From contig JAPLKR010000097.1 of NCBI GenBank assembly GCA_026387965.1, positions 1-15,787 on the forward strand: a stretch of DNA of 15,787 bases, given 5' to 3'. The first letter of the stretch is position 1. Each line of letters begins with the position of its first letter. Source of the DNA: Fusobacteriota bacterium. Its GTDB lineage: Bacteria; Fusobacteriota; Fusobacteriia; JAPLKR01. A program made the position numbers and the translations under genes. The notes beneath the pieces were generated by a model that was given only the letters and a program-made list of their open reading frames with translations, was not told where the DNA came from and did no database searches. This document shows positions 6,233-15,215 of this stretch, in pieces.

Positions 6233-6261
6233 ATTATACCTCAATTTGTTAAATATTTCAA
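6233..6261 (-). promoter_or_regulatory. Consensus promoter of the first MATE gene
   Basis: On the minus strand TTGAAA (6256-6261) is followed after exactly 17 bases by TATAAT (6233-6238). The predicted transcription start lies about 30 bases before the GTG start codon. This is the best promoter in the window. Confidence 0.75.
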
Positions 6262-6281
6262 TTATACTTCAAAGAAAATAC

Positions 6282-6306
6282 AAAAAAAAAGGGGTCTCGC
6301 CCTCTT
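6282..6306 (-). terminator. Terminator of the polA-MATE operon
   Basis: Directly after the minus-strand stop codon, GGG/CCC arms around CGAGA, with further A-T/G-U pairs outside one mismatch, run into nine consecutive T residues. The stem is short but the U-tract is strong. Confidence 0.6.
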
Positions 6307-7642
6307 AATTATATCGTTTCACTCTTTTATGTGTCACAATCTTATAAATCACAATACACATAATGATACTAGTTACAATAAAAATGTAATAAAACCCATT
6401 TTGGCCAAATAACTGTACTAGAATCACAGTTACGAGGATCAATACCACTTTATCTAGCAAATCTAATAAGATAGTTAATTTAATAGAAAGCTGCGTTTGA
6501 AGATATCCTAAGCTTAGCGTTTCTATTCCCGCAAATGGAAGTGCGAGACACATAATGAGTAAAATATGCTTTCCATAAATATTATCAAGTTGAAATTTCA
6601 TTATCGGATCTATAAAAATCAGTACCATAATCCACGTAATCATCGCTACATTTCCAACCCACTTTACAATAGTTTCATAGGCTACCATTGCCTTTTCACG
6701 GTCATAACCCTTAAAATATGCAAAAATAGGCATCGCTGCTTGGCGCATTCCCACCATCACCATATATGCAAACATATAAAATCTAAAATATGCACCCCAT
6801 GAAGCGAGTAGCCAAACAGAATTATAAGATTTCATCCACTGTAGTACTAATGTCATCGCAATAATTTTAGTGAAAAATGGGAGAAAATAAGCGAGTCCAA
6901 TATACATTACCTTAAAAAACTCTATCAAAGCAAATTGCATGTCTTTTAAAAAACAAAACGTGAATTTTTTTGAAAAAACAAGCACTGAAAAAAGAATAAT
7001 ATCGACACATATCGAAGCAATAACATTTACCCATGCAACTCCAGCCATTCCGTATCCATTTATAAGCACAATTGGTACGAAAAAAAGATTGCCAATACAA
7101 AAAATTATCGACATGCAAAGTGTTAGGTTGAATTTTCCGAAACTTGAAAATATTCCAAAAAAAAGAAAATATACTAAAATAAATGGGAGTCCAATTAATG
7201 TCACAGCGATATAGGATTGCGTCATAGAAAATAGTGCTTGTGGTGCTGCGAAAAGGTATAAGAGAGTCGGAATAATTTTATATAAAACAGCACCTAAGAC
7301 TATCCCTAAAACAAATGTAAACACAACCGAAATTGAAATAAGATTTTTTACATTTTTCATTTCGCTACGTCCTAAGTAAATGGACAAGAGTATTTGAGTT
7401 CCTGTAGAAAACAAATAACTAAGCGCAATAAGTAACATAAAAAAATTTCCCGTAATAGCCAGTGTTGCTACACCAGTATGACCTGTATAATAATTTAAAT
7501 AGTGAGTATTTGAGATATTATAAAAATCACCTACAAGTAGCGACAGTACAGATGGTATCGCAAACTTTATCATGACTTTACCAATTTTTCCTGATCTCAT
7601 TTGTTCAAATACATAGTTTTTTTTATTATAAAAATCCTCCAA
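6305..7642 (-). CDS. MATE-family efflux transporter, second type
   Basis: This 445-residue membrane protein belongs to the MATE superfamily. It has a cytoplasmic N-terminus KKNYVFEQMRSGKIGKVMIKFAIPS, about 12 hydrophobic helices in two halves, and a basic C-terminus THKRVKRYN. It is only distantly similar to the adjacent MATE protein: its helix 1 reads DFYNISNTHYLNYYTG, not the usual D-x-x-(Y/F)-(I/V)-G pattern, so the two are not a recent duplication. The TTG start lies two bases after the ribF stop and has GGGGG seven bases upstream. The first in-frame ATG (residue 15) would cut into the conserved N-terminus. It is the last gene of the operon that starts at polA. The substrate is unknown. 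Confidence 0.85.
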   Translation of the reverse strand: MEDFYNKKNYVFEQMRSGKIGKVMIKFAIPSVLSLLVGDFYNISNTHYLNYYTGHTGVATLAITGNFFMLLIALSYLFSTGTQILLSIYLGRSEMKNVKNLISISVVFTFVLGIVLGAVLYKIIPTLLYLFAAPQALFSMTQSYIAVTLIGLPFILVYFLFFGIFSSFGKFNLTLCMSIIFCIGNLFFVPIVLINGYGMAGVAWVNVIASICVDIILFSVLVFSKKFTFCFLKDMQFALIEFFKVMYIGLAYFLPFFTKIIAMTLVLQWMKSYNSVWLLASWGAYFRFYMFAYMVMVGMRQAAMPIFAYFKGYDREKAMVAYETIVKWVGNVAMITWIMVLIFIDPIMKFQLDNIYGKHILLIMCLALPFAGIETLSLGYLQTQLSIKLTILLDLLDKVVLILVTVILVQLFGQNGFYYIFIVTSIIMCIVIYKIVTHKRVKRYN

Positions 7643-7644
7643 AT

Positions 7645-8586
7645 TTATACCCCCAATTTATTTTCAATTATAAATTTTTTAAATTTTTGCACATCTTTCC
7701 CTATCTGAGCTTTCAATGCCTCTAGTCCACTCAGTTTTTCCTCATTTCTAATAAATTCTACAACCTCAACATGAATCCAGTCGCCATATATATCTCTATC
7801 AAAGTCAAATATATGAACTTCTACAGACTGTTTTAATACGCTATTAAGAGTCGGATTATTTCCCACATTCATAACACCAAAATAACTATTATCATCATTT
7901 TCTACCTTAACTTTTACACCAAATACGCCATTTCGTGGAAGAAGTTTTTCTAACTCCCGCACATTAGCTGTTGGAAACCCTAATACTAATTTCCCAAGCT
8001 TTCTACCATGAATAACGATCCCCTCAATTTGAAAAGAATAACCTAATAATGAATTAACTTCCTTTATATTATTCTCTTTTAATAGCTGCCGAATAAGAGA
8101 ACTGCTCACACTTTGACCGGCAATCTTAACCTGACTCGCTAACAATAATTCAACATTATTTTGCTTACAAACTTTTTGTAAAAATTCAATATTTCCTGTT
8201 CTATCTTTTCCAAAAAAATAGTTATATCCTACACTGATACTCTTGATATTAAAATGATTTTTTAATATTTTATAAAAATCCTCTCTCGTTGTATCGGCAA
8301 ACTCTTTTGTAAATTCAACTGCAACTAAAATGTCAACACCAAGTTTTTTTAGTAATCTTTTCTTTTCTTCAAAAGGGGTAAGATATTCAACTTCTGACGC
8401 CCCGATAATCTTAGACGGATGGTGACTAAAAGTAAATACTATCGAAGGTACGTTAAACTTTTTAGCTGATTTTACAGCTGATTTTATAACAATTTGATGC
8501 CCTAAATGCACTCCGTCAAAGTTACCTAACGCAATAGCACTACCTTGAATATGTTTGCACTCTTCAAGGGAATAAAAAACTTGCAT
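7645..8586 (-). CDS. ribF: Bifunctional riboflavin kinase / FMN adenylyltransferase
   Basis: RibF makes FMN from riboflavin and ATP, then FAD from FMN and ATP, in the cytoplasm. At 313 residues it has the normal bacterial length. The N-terminal nucleotidyltransferase domain shows GNFDGVHLGH at 21-30 (H-x-G-H motif 27-30) and SSSLIR at 161-166. The C-terminal flavokinase domain shows GRKLGKLVLGFPTAN at 194-208 and the GVMNVGNNPT segment at 237-246, followed by VEVHIFDFD and the conserved E-x-x-x-F-I-R region near 274-280. AGGAG lies five bases before the ATG. The start is one base after the nif3-like stop and the stop is two bases before the MATE start, so expression is probably coupled. ribF is often next to truB in Bacillota; that partner is not here. 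Confidence 0.95.
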   Translation of the reverse strand: MQVFYSLEECKHIQGSAIALGNFDGVHLGHQIVIKSAVKSAKKFNVPSIVFTFSHHPSKIIGASEVEYLTPFEEKKRLLKKLGVDILVAVEFTKEFADTTREDFYKILKNHFNIKSISVGYNYFFGKDRTGNIEFLQKVCKQNNVELLLASQVKIAGQSVSSSLIRQLLKENNIKEVNSLLGYSFQIEGIVIHGRKLGKLVLGFPTANVRELEKLLPRNGVFGVKVKVENDDNSYFGVMNVGNNPTLNSVLKQSVEVHIFDFDRDIYGDWIHVEVVEFIRNEEKLSGLEALKAQIGKDVQKFKKFIIENKLGV

Positions 8587-8587
8587 T

Positions 8588-9484
8588 TTATCTCCTATCT
8601 ACTCTTATAAATCCACCCAACCGAATAATTTCGATTTCCGGGTCTTCTCTTAAATAATTATCAAGTAGTAAATTCATACCAATACTATCGCTCGCAATAT
8701 GAGGGCACACAATCACATTCACTCCATGTTCTTTAGCTTCCATGATATGTTCAACAGGTAAATTTTTACAAATATACGTATTCACACCAACCTCTCTTAA
8801 GTGTTTAAAAATAGTGATACTCTGATTAGTTTTCGAAGGTCCACCACTAAATCTTACAAAAAATTTCCCCAATTTACCATTATTTTTCCCACTCATAAAG
8901 AGAATCGGTGAAGCACCATCGTTAGCCGCAACTGTATACTCAGGAATTTCAACAATTTTTTTCATAACCTCTGAAAGTGGCTCGTCTTCTAACGTTTTAA
9001 ACATATTCACTAAAAAATTATTTGCAAGCAAATTTGCTGGGGTATACACATTAAAAAAAGAAACATTTAACCTTTTTGCCATCTCAACTACTTTATTGTA
9101 GTTTCTAGAAAGTGCATTCAACTCATACTCAATTTGTCTATCGATGATAATTGAGTCTACAATGGTTTTTAATATACCAATTTGAAGCAGCGAATACTTA
9201 TATATGTCCATCGTTTTCCAAATATTCAAATAAGCGGCCCCTTGTGGATGGTGTGCCAGTACAGCGTCGATGTGATTCATTTTTGCATAATAAAGTTCTG
9301 TAGAATCAATATCAATTCCTACAGCCAATTTCTTAACTTCCGCATTCGTATTAAAATAAATAGCTGTATCAAGATAAAGAAATTTTGCTTCTAGTACATC
9401 TGTTATGTGATCTAAATACTGCATACGTGGATCATTTTTCAATGCTAACTCTAATGATTTTTCATATAAATTATTCAAGTTCAT
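8588..9484 (-). CDS. NIF3/YqfO-like (DUF34) putative metal-binding protein
   Basis: The 298-residue protein matches the NIF3-like fold, often annotated as GTP cyclohydrolase 1 type 2 homologue; its biochemical role is unsettled. Supporting motifs are the metal-site segment DAVLAHHPQG (residues 73-82, with H78/H79), the central RFSGGPSK turn at 211-218, and the C-terminal VNVIVCPHIASDSIGMNLLL region (255-274) that supplies the remaining histidine. Typical family members have a glutamate a few residues after this histidine; here the sequence is HIASDS, with an aspartate. The ATG overlaps the end of whiA by 14 bases, with GGGGG five bases upstream, suggesting translational coupling. Genes of this family often sit beside housekeeping DNA or RNA genes in Gram-positive genomes. 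Confidence 0.75.
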   Translation of the reverse strand: MNLNNLYEKSLELALKNDPRMQYLDHITDVLEAKFLYLDTAIYFNTNAEVKKLAVGIDIDSTELYYAKMNHIDAVLAHHPQGAAYLNIWKTMDIYKYSLLQIGILKTIVDSIIIDRQIEYELNALSRNYNKVVEMAKRLNVSFFNVYTPANLLANNFLVNMFKTLEDEPLSEVMKKIVEIPEYTVAANDGASPILFMSGKNNGKLGKFFVRFSGGPSKTNQSITIFKHLREVGVNTYICKNLPVEHIMEAKEHGVNVIVCPHIASDSIGMNLLLDNYLREDPEIEIIRLGGFIRVDRR

Positions 9485-10382
9485 TTACGCCCCCATTTTC
9501 TATAAAATTATAAATAGATTCGATTCGTCTAAGTCTATTTCTAAGTCCAGATTTTGTAATACTTAGCTCCGCAGCTAAGTCCTGCAAAGTTAAATCTTGA
9601 AATTCTACACGTGCATGCGCAGTATCTTGCAGCACAATTGTTAAATTTTCTAGTCCAACAACCTGATCAATTGTGTTAATCATTTTAATATATCTATCAC
9701 TTGCCTCAATTGATTTTGTTTCATTTGCCACTTCCCAATTTAGAGAGCGAATGGTTTTATTTTTCATTTCTTTATAAATTGTAACTTCTTGATATTTAAA
9801 AAAAGCTTGCATACACTCCATAATAACTAAAATATCTGAAATGTCTTCACAATTCCTCACATATACAAGTGATTTGTTGCCTTTATCTGTCACAAATACA
9901 CGAAGCCCCATTTTAGCTAGTACTTCATATATCTGAAACGCAATGGCTTGATTTTCAATAAAAAAGTCTAACGCATATTCTTTTTCAGGCTGTTTGATGT
10001 ATCCTGTTGTAAGGAACAAACCTCTTAAATACCCTTTAACATGCGAGGCATTTTTTTCATTAAACTTCTTCGCAAGTCTTTCAAATAATGCTTCGAGTTG
10101 GTTAAGTAGATGTTTATTTGGAAGAGATATCGTATATATTTTATATCCCGCCATTTTGTTTGAGACGGTATATTTCACCATCAATTCAAGATGCGTTAGC
10201 TCTTTTATTAGTGAATATACATATTTTGCAACCGAAATATTATCGGTTCTAAGTTCTACTCCATTCTCAGTAAAGCTATGTTTCGAATATAAAATGGCAT
10301 AAAGTTCATACATTTTTACACTAAAACTCATTTGATGCTTTTCTATTATTTCATGTTTGATTTGAGCTGTAAATGATAGCAT
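9471..10382 (-). CDS. whiA: Sporulation/cell-division regulator WhiA
   Basis: WhiA is a Gram-positive DNA-binding protein. It controls sporulation genes in Streptomyces and influences cell division and chromosome segregation in Bacillus. The 303-residue product has the standard layout. It begins MLSFTAQIKHEI and carries the degenerate LAGLIDADG homing-endonuclease-like core YLRGLFLTTGYI...YALDF (118-140). A conserved linker includes NWEVANETK (215-223), and the C-terminal helix-turn-helix is LTLQDLAAELSITKSGLRNRLRR (264-286). The ATG directly abuts the polA stop (TAG then ATG), with GGAGG inside the end of polA. In Bacillus and most relatives whiA follows rapZ and yvcK; here it lies between polA and a nif3-like gene. 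Confidence 0.93.
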   Translation of the reverse strand: MLSFTAQIKHEIIEKHQMSFSVKMYELYAILYSKHSFTENGVELRTDNISVAKYVYSLIKELTHLELMVKYTVSNKMAGYKIYTISLPNKHLLNQLEALFERLAKKFNEKNASHVKGYLRGLFLTTGYIKQPEKEYALDFFIENQAIAFQIYEVLAKMGLRVFVTDKGNKSLVYVRNCEDISDILVIMECMQAFFKYQEVTIYKEMKNKTIRSLNWEVANETKSIEASDRYIKMINTIDQVVGLENLTIVLQDTAHARVEFQDLTLQDLAAELSITKSGLRNRLRRIESIYNFIENGGVNELE

Positions 10383-12947
10383 CTACTTCAATTCCTCCCA
10401 GCTCCCTCCCATTGAAATATCAACATCAAGAGGAACATGCTTAAAATTCACAATATCTTGCATATTTTTTTTAATTATTTCAAAATACTTTAACACAGCT
10501 TCTTCTTTAACCTCAAAAATAAGTTCATCATGAATTTGAAGTAACATTTTAATCTCTGATGAATTTTTTATTTTTTCATAAAGTGCAATCATCGAAAGCT
10601 TTATAATATCTGATGCAGTGCCTTGAATAACACTATTCATAGCGGCACGATTAGCATGTTCGCGCAAACTCTTATTACTGCTATTAATATTTTGAATGAT
10701 TCTGCGTCTATTAAAATACGTGTACGTTACTCCTGATTCCTTTGCACGGCTAATTATATCTTCAAGATAGGTCTGAACACGCGGATATTGTTCAAAAAAC
10801 CCTTTGATATAATTTGAAGCCTCTTTAACTGATATACCTAATTCTCCTGAAAGGCCATATGGGGTTTTTCCATATATCACACTAAAATTAATCGTTTTCC
10901 CAATCATTCTTTCAAATGAAGTGACGTCACTTTCAACTTTATTAAACAATTTCTGTGCTGTAATTTTATGTAAGTCTCGTTTTGATTGGTAGGCTGTTAT
11001 CAACTTTTTATCTTCAGTTAATTCCGCTAAAACTCTCAGCTCAATTTGAGAATAATCGGCTGATATAAACTTATAACCTTTTTTGGCTACAAAACCTTTT
11101 CTAATTCGCTTTCCCATATTCGTTTTAGAAGGAATATTTTGTAAATTTGGGTTGGCTGAGGATAGTCTTCCTGTCGCAGTACCCATTTGATTAAAAGTCG
11201 TATGAATTCTGAAATTTTCGTCTATGAGTGTTGGAAGCACACGAATATATGTTGACATGAGCTTTGCAAGTTCTCTATATTCTAACAGCTTCTGAGCAAT
11301 TTCATACCCCATTTTTGAAAGAGTTTCAAGTACTTCGACATCTGTTGAAACCCCTGTTTTTGTCTTTTTAATCACTGGATATCCCATTTTTTCAAAAAGC
11401 ACAACACCTAATTGCTTTGGTGAATTAAGATTAAATTCTTCATGAGATAGTTTGAAAATTTCTATTTCTAATTTTTTCAATCTATCTGCCACTTCTGAGT
11501 TCATTTTTTCAAACTCCACAAGGTCAAGTTCAATACCTTCAACTTCCATTGAGGCAAGTATCGAAATAAGAGGCATCTCAAAGCGCTCATATAAATCAAA
11601 TAATTTTTCTTTTTCAAGATCTGATTTTAAAAGTATAAAAAGAAACTTAAGGGCTTTTAAATGATTAAAAATACCAATTTCACCCTTTAATACATCATTT
11701 GATATTCCATATTTTTCATATAAAGCTATTTCTGATATTTTCATATCTGGACTCAGCAAATGTTCCATTAACATTATGTCATAGAACTTGCAGTTTCCTC
11801 TAGAGGTTACCTTTTTAACAACTGTTTCTTTCAAATTATACCCGATAATTTCATAGTGACCAAATAAAAGCGTTTTTAAATTTTCTGGGGAAAGCTCTAT
11901 GTACTGTGAATCCTCAAATTGTGCATAAAACTTATCATCTACATTTAGTATTACTACTTGATTATTTTTGAGAATACCAATTTCACTAAAAGCTATCTTT
12001 CTTACAACGCTGTTATCATTTATAATCCCATCAGGCATGATTATGTCAAAAAGTGTTCCTGCTTCTTGTGGCACTTCTAATATTTTTGCTGGATCAATTT
12101 TGTATTTTTTGATTAAACTAGAAAAATCACATGTTTTAAAAAGTGAATATTGGTTTTGATGTTCAAGGTTTAATGATATCAGTTCAAGATTGATTTCTAA
12201 ATCTCGCTGAGTAGTTGCCAGTTTTCGACTTAAAAAAGCCATCTCTTTTTCATTTTCTAAGTTCTCTCGCATTTTACCTTTTTGACTTAAAATGTTTTCA
12301 TAGACGCCTTCTAATGTTGTGTACTCTGATATCAGCCTTTGTGCGGTTTTATCCCCAATTCCCTTCACACCAGGTATCCCATCTGATGCGTCCCCCTTTA
12401 GTCCAAAAAAATCAGGAATTTGGTCTGGATAGACCCCAAATTTTTCATACACATCATTTCTGTTTTTTAGAATATTAAACTCATATTTTCCATGCTGCAT
12501 CAAAGCGATCTCAATACCCTCTTCAACAATTTGAGCCATATCCTTATCTGAAGTAATGATGGTTGTATATATGTTTTCTACTTTAAGTTTTGAAGCTACC
12601 GTCGAAATAACATCATCAGCCTCATGCCCCATTATTTTAATTTTTCTTATATTATAATTTTCTAGAAATTCTTCAATTAGAGGAATTTGTAATAACAATT
12701 CTTCTGGTGCACCTTCGCGGTTAGCTTTATAGCTTTCAAGTTCGCTTCTTCTTAAAAGTTCACTTCTTTTAACATCGAAACACGCATAAATATAATCTGG
12801 AGAAAACTCTTCAATTACACGGTAAAACATGGTTGCAAATCCATATAGTGCTCCCGTATGTATTCCTCGTTTATTTCGCATCTCTTTTAGTGAAAAAAAA
12901 CTTCTATACATTATAGCACTTACATCAAGTAAAACTGCTTTTTTCAT
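10383..12947 (-). CDS. polA: DNA polymerase I
   Basis: PolA removes RNA primers and fills gaps in replication and repair. The 854-residue protein has an intact 5'-3' exonuclease domain (about 1-290: D8, D58, HEADD 108-112, TSDKD 132-136, GDASDGIPGVKGIGDKTA 185-202). A shortened middle domain (about 310-450) follows, in which the Asp-x-Glu of proofreading enzymes is absent, so 3'-5' exonuclease is probably lost as in Bacillus. The polymerase domain shows motif A DYSQIELR (631-638), motif B R680-x3-K684...F688...Y692, and motif C HDE (806-808). F688 at the F762-equivalent position is the usual bacterial residue. The ATG at 12947 has AGGAG five bases upstream and is the first gene after the operon promoter. 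Confidence 0.96.
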   Translation of the reverse strand: MKKAVLLDVSAIMYRSFFSLKEMRNKRGIHTGALYGFATMFYRVIEEFSPDYIYACFDVKRSELLRRSELESYKANREGAPEELLLQIPLIEEFLENYNIRKIKIMGHEADDVISTVASKLKVENIYTTIITSDKDMAQIVEEGIEIALMQHGKYEFNILKNRNDVYEKFGVYPDQIPDFFGLKGDASDGIPGVKGIGDKTAQRLISEYTTLEGVYENILSQKGKMRENLENEKEMAFLSRKLATTQRDLEINLELISLNLEHQNQYSLFKTCDFSSLIKKYKIDPAKILEVPQEAGTLFDIIMPDGIINDNSVVRKIAFSEIGILKNNQVVILNVDDKFYAQFEDSQYIELSPENLKTLLFGHYEIIGYNLKETVVKKVTSRGNCKFYDIMLMEHLLSPDMKISEIALYEKYGISNDVLKGEIGIFNHLKALKFLFILLKSDLEKEKLFDLYERFEMPLISILASMEVEGIELDLVEFEKMNSEVADRLKKLEIEIFKLSHEEFNLNSPKQLGVVLFEKMGYPVIKKTKTGVSTDVEVLETLSKMGYEIAQKLLEYRELAKLMSTYIRVLPTLIDENFRIHTTFNQMGTATGRLSSANPNLQNIPSKTNMGKRIRKGFVAKKGYKFISADYSQIELRVLAELTEDKKLITAYQSKRDLHKITAQKLFNKVESDVTSFERMIGKTINFSVIYGKTPYGLSGELGISVKEASNYIKGFFEQYPRVQTYLEDIISRAKESGVTYTYFNRRRIIQNINSSNKSLREHANRAAMNSVIQGTASDIIKLSMIALYEKIKNSSEIKMLLQIHDELIFEVKEEAVLKYFEIIKKNMQDIVNFKHVPLDVDISMGGSWEELK

Positions 12948-12976
12948 ACTTGCTCCTAAACTGTTTTGTCTTTACT

Positions 12977-12985
12977 ATTATATCA
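12977..12985 (-). promoter_or_regulatory. Extended -10 promoter of the polA operon
   Basis: On the minus strand TGATATAAT contains a perfect TATAAT (12977-12982) preceded by the TGN extension (12983-12985). No good -35 box lies 17 bases upstream, which is normal for extended -10 promoters. It sits between the upstream terminator and the polA ribosome site, leaving a short leader of about 20-25 bases. Confidence 0.6.
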
Positions 12986-13006
12986 TATCCATACAAAATT
13001 TTACCT

Positions 13007-13042
13007 ATAAAAAAAATAACCCTCTAAAATTAGAGAGTTATT
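13007..13042 (-). terminator. Terminator after the glycogen debranching gene
   Basis: On the minus strand arms 13042-13032 and 13025-13015 form an 11-bp stem with one G-U pair and a six-base loop, running into a T8 tract that includes the base of the stem. It lies six bases beyond the debranching enzyme stop codon and separates that unit from the polA promoter. Confidence 0.8.
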
Positions 13043-13047
13043 TATAT

Positions 13048-15165
13048 TTAGTTGTTTTCGCCACCCGATTTTGAATTTTTTGACACTAACACCACAATAC
13101 TATGTCCTTTTACAGAAATTCTCTTGGCCTCTGTATATTTAGGGTCAATTGAAAAATCCTCACCATCAGCGGCACTTGTATCAATTTGTATATGCCAAAA
13201 ACGCTTTTTAATTTTTGGCACTGCAAAACTTTGTGTTGCCTGTCCCATATTCATCATAACGAACACATCAGGAACCCCTCTTTCAAACGCACCCATTACA
13301 AAAGCCAGTTCACGTGCGTCGCTATTACCCCAATTTGGACTGTCAAGCTCAAGGCCGTGCCACTCAATATCCCTAAATCCTTGGGGATTTACAACAACGC
13401 CATTGTAAAATTCTTTATTTACAACACCTTTTAATGATTTTCTAAATTCAATACACTTTTTTACAAATTCATAATAAACCATGTTATTCTTATATTCGTC
13501 CCAATTAAACCAAGAAATTTCATTATCTTGACAATAAGCATTATTGTTACCATGTTGCGTGTGTGCAACCTCGTCTCCGCAAAGCATCATCGGAACGCCT
13601 TTAGAAAGCATAAGTAACACAAAGAAATTCTTGATTTTTTGCTTTCTAAGTGACAAAATTTGACCATTATCAGTACTTCCCTCAACTCCACAATTCGAAC
13701 TTGAATTATCGCTGCTACCATCTCGATTATTTTCTCCATTTGCTTCATTGTGCTTTTCATTATACGAAACTAAATCATTCATAGTAAACCCGTCATGACA
13801 GGTTATAAAATTTATACTGCTATGTGGAGTGCTTTTGGTATAACTGTAGACATCTGAACTCCCAGCAATACGGCTAGCAACTTCACCAATAAGCCCACCA
13901 TCACCTTTTACAAATTTTCTAATTGAATCTCTATATTTCCCATTCCACTCTGTCCAACGCTTCCCTGAAAAACTTCCTATTTGATAAAGCCCTACAGCGT
14001 CCCAAGCTTCAGCGATTAATTTAGTTCTTGCAAAAATATCTGAAAGTTCAAGATTCCATAATATTGGTGGGTAATCAAGAGGTTCCCCGTTAATTCCACG
14101 GGTAAGTACAGAGGCTAAGTCAAATCTAAATCCATCTACATGCATCTCTTCTACCCAAAATTTTAAGGAGTCATAAATAAATTTTTGAACTATCGGATGA
14201 TTAGAGTTAATTGTATTTCCACACCCTGTAAAATCTCTATAATACTTATTGTCTTTCTCCATTAAATGATAATAAACAGAGTTATCTATGCCTTTAAAAT
14301 GAATCGTTGGGCCTAAATGATTTCCTTCTGCGGTGTGATTATATACCACATCAAGATAGACTTCAATTTCGGCTTTATGAAGGGCTTTAACCATATCTCT
14401 AAACTCATTAACATTACTTCCAACTTCAGGTGTATTACAATAGGTTGATTCTGGTATGAAAAAACCAATTGGATCGTACCCCCAGTAGTTATTTAACGGC
14501 TTACCATTTTCATCCATTCTTAGAGGATCTCTTCGATTAAACTCAAAAACTGGAAGCAGTTCTACTGCCGTTACACCAAGTTCTTTCAAATACGGTATTT
14601 TTTCAATAACACCTGCATAAGTGCCTGGGTTTTTCACTCCGGAATTTTCAGATTTAGTAAACCCTCGTACATGCATCTCATAAATAATAATTTCATTCCA
14701 TGGACGATTAAGAGGTCTATCACCCTCCCAATTGTAATCCGCCGTATCAACTACTACACTGCGAAGGGATGTTGCGAGGTTATCGCCTGCTTTTACTGCA
14801 TTTTCTGGGTTATATAGTGTCGCTGATATACCTTTACAATAAGGATCGATAACCACTTTTTTGCTGTCAAATCTATGACCATCGCTGGGATGCTCGGGTC
14901 CAAATACGCGATATGCATAATAGACAATATTTTTTCGGCTAACGATAAGCCCTTTTACAAAGCAGTGCCAAAAATTATAGGTCTTATTATCCTCTTTATC
15001 GAGCAACACTGTCATAAATGGTTCTTTACTCATATGGCTTTCAAAAAGCAAGAGTTCGACTTTCTCTGCATGTTCTGAAAATAGTGAGAAATTTATTCCT
15101 TTTTTATCGGGAGTAGCTCCTAGTGGGTAGAAATCCCCTTTTTCTATAAGTAATAATCTATTCAT
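13048..15165 (-). CDS. glgX: Glycogen debranching enzyme, GlgX/isoamylase type (GH13)
   Basis: These enzymes cleave alpha-1,6 branches of glycogen or limit dextrins in the cytoplasm. The 705-residue protein has an N-terminal CBM48-like domain (about 1-130, starting GDFYPLGATPDKKGINFSLF). The GH13 barrel carries DVVYNH at 272-277, nucleophile D349 in GFRFD, acid/base E386 in AEAWD, and stabiliser D458 in TCHD. The GGAGG at 15170-15174 directly precedes the ATG at 15165. A longer frame to 15294 would overlap the upstream phosphatase gene by 79 bases and adds residues unlike the family, so it is rejected. The gene follows a HAD phosphatase by 50 bases and ends in a terminator. GlgX proper, isoamylase and TreX-like members share these motifs, so the precise branch preference is open. 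Confidence 0.9.
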   Translation of the reverse strand: MNRLLLIEKGDFYPLGATPDKKGINFSLFSEHAEKVELLLFESHMSKEPFMTVLLDKEDNKTYNFWHCFVKGLIVSRKNIVYYAYRVFGPEHPSDGHRFDSKKVVIDPYCKGISATLYNPENAVKAGDNLATSLRSVVVDTADYNWEGDRPLNRPWNEIIIYEMHVRGFTKSENSGVKNPGTYAGVIEKIPYLKELGVTAVELLPVFEFNRRDPLRMDENGKPLNNYWGYDPIGFFIPESTYCNTPEVGSNVNEFRDMVKALHKAEIEVYLDVVYNHTAEGNHLGPTIHFKGIDNSVYYHLMEKDNKYYRDFTGCGNTINSNHPIVQKFIYDSLKFWVEEMHVDGFRFDLASVLTRGINGEPLDYPPILWNLELSDIFARTKLIAEAWDAVGLYQIGSFSGKRWTEWNGKYRDSIRKFVKGDGGLIGEVASRIAGSSDVYSYTKSTPHSSINFITCHDGFTMNDLVSYNEKHNEANGENNRDGSSDNSSSNCGVEGSTDNGQILSLRKQKIKNFFVLLMLSKGVPMMLCGDEVAHTQHGNNNAYCQDNEISWFNWDEYKNNMVYYEFVKKCIEFRKSLKGVVNKEFYNGVVVNPQGFRDIEWHGLELDSPNWGNSDARELAFVMGAFERGVPDVFVMMNMGQATQSFAVPKIKKRFWHIQIDTSAADGEDFSIDPKYTEAKRISVKGHSIVVLVSKNSKSGGENN

Positions 15166-15215
15166 TCTTCCTCCAATATTTTGAGTAGTATTACACAAAG
15201 ATATACAATCTGACT

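Noticed and set aside
6197-6244. TTG-initiated extension of the first MATE protein
   Set aside because: It would place the -10 box TATAAT inside the coding region; the GTG at 6196 has AAAGGAG upstream.
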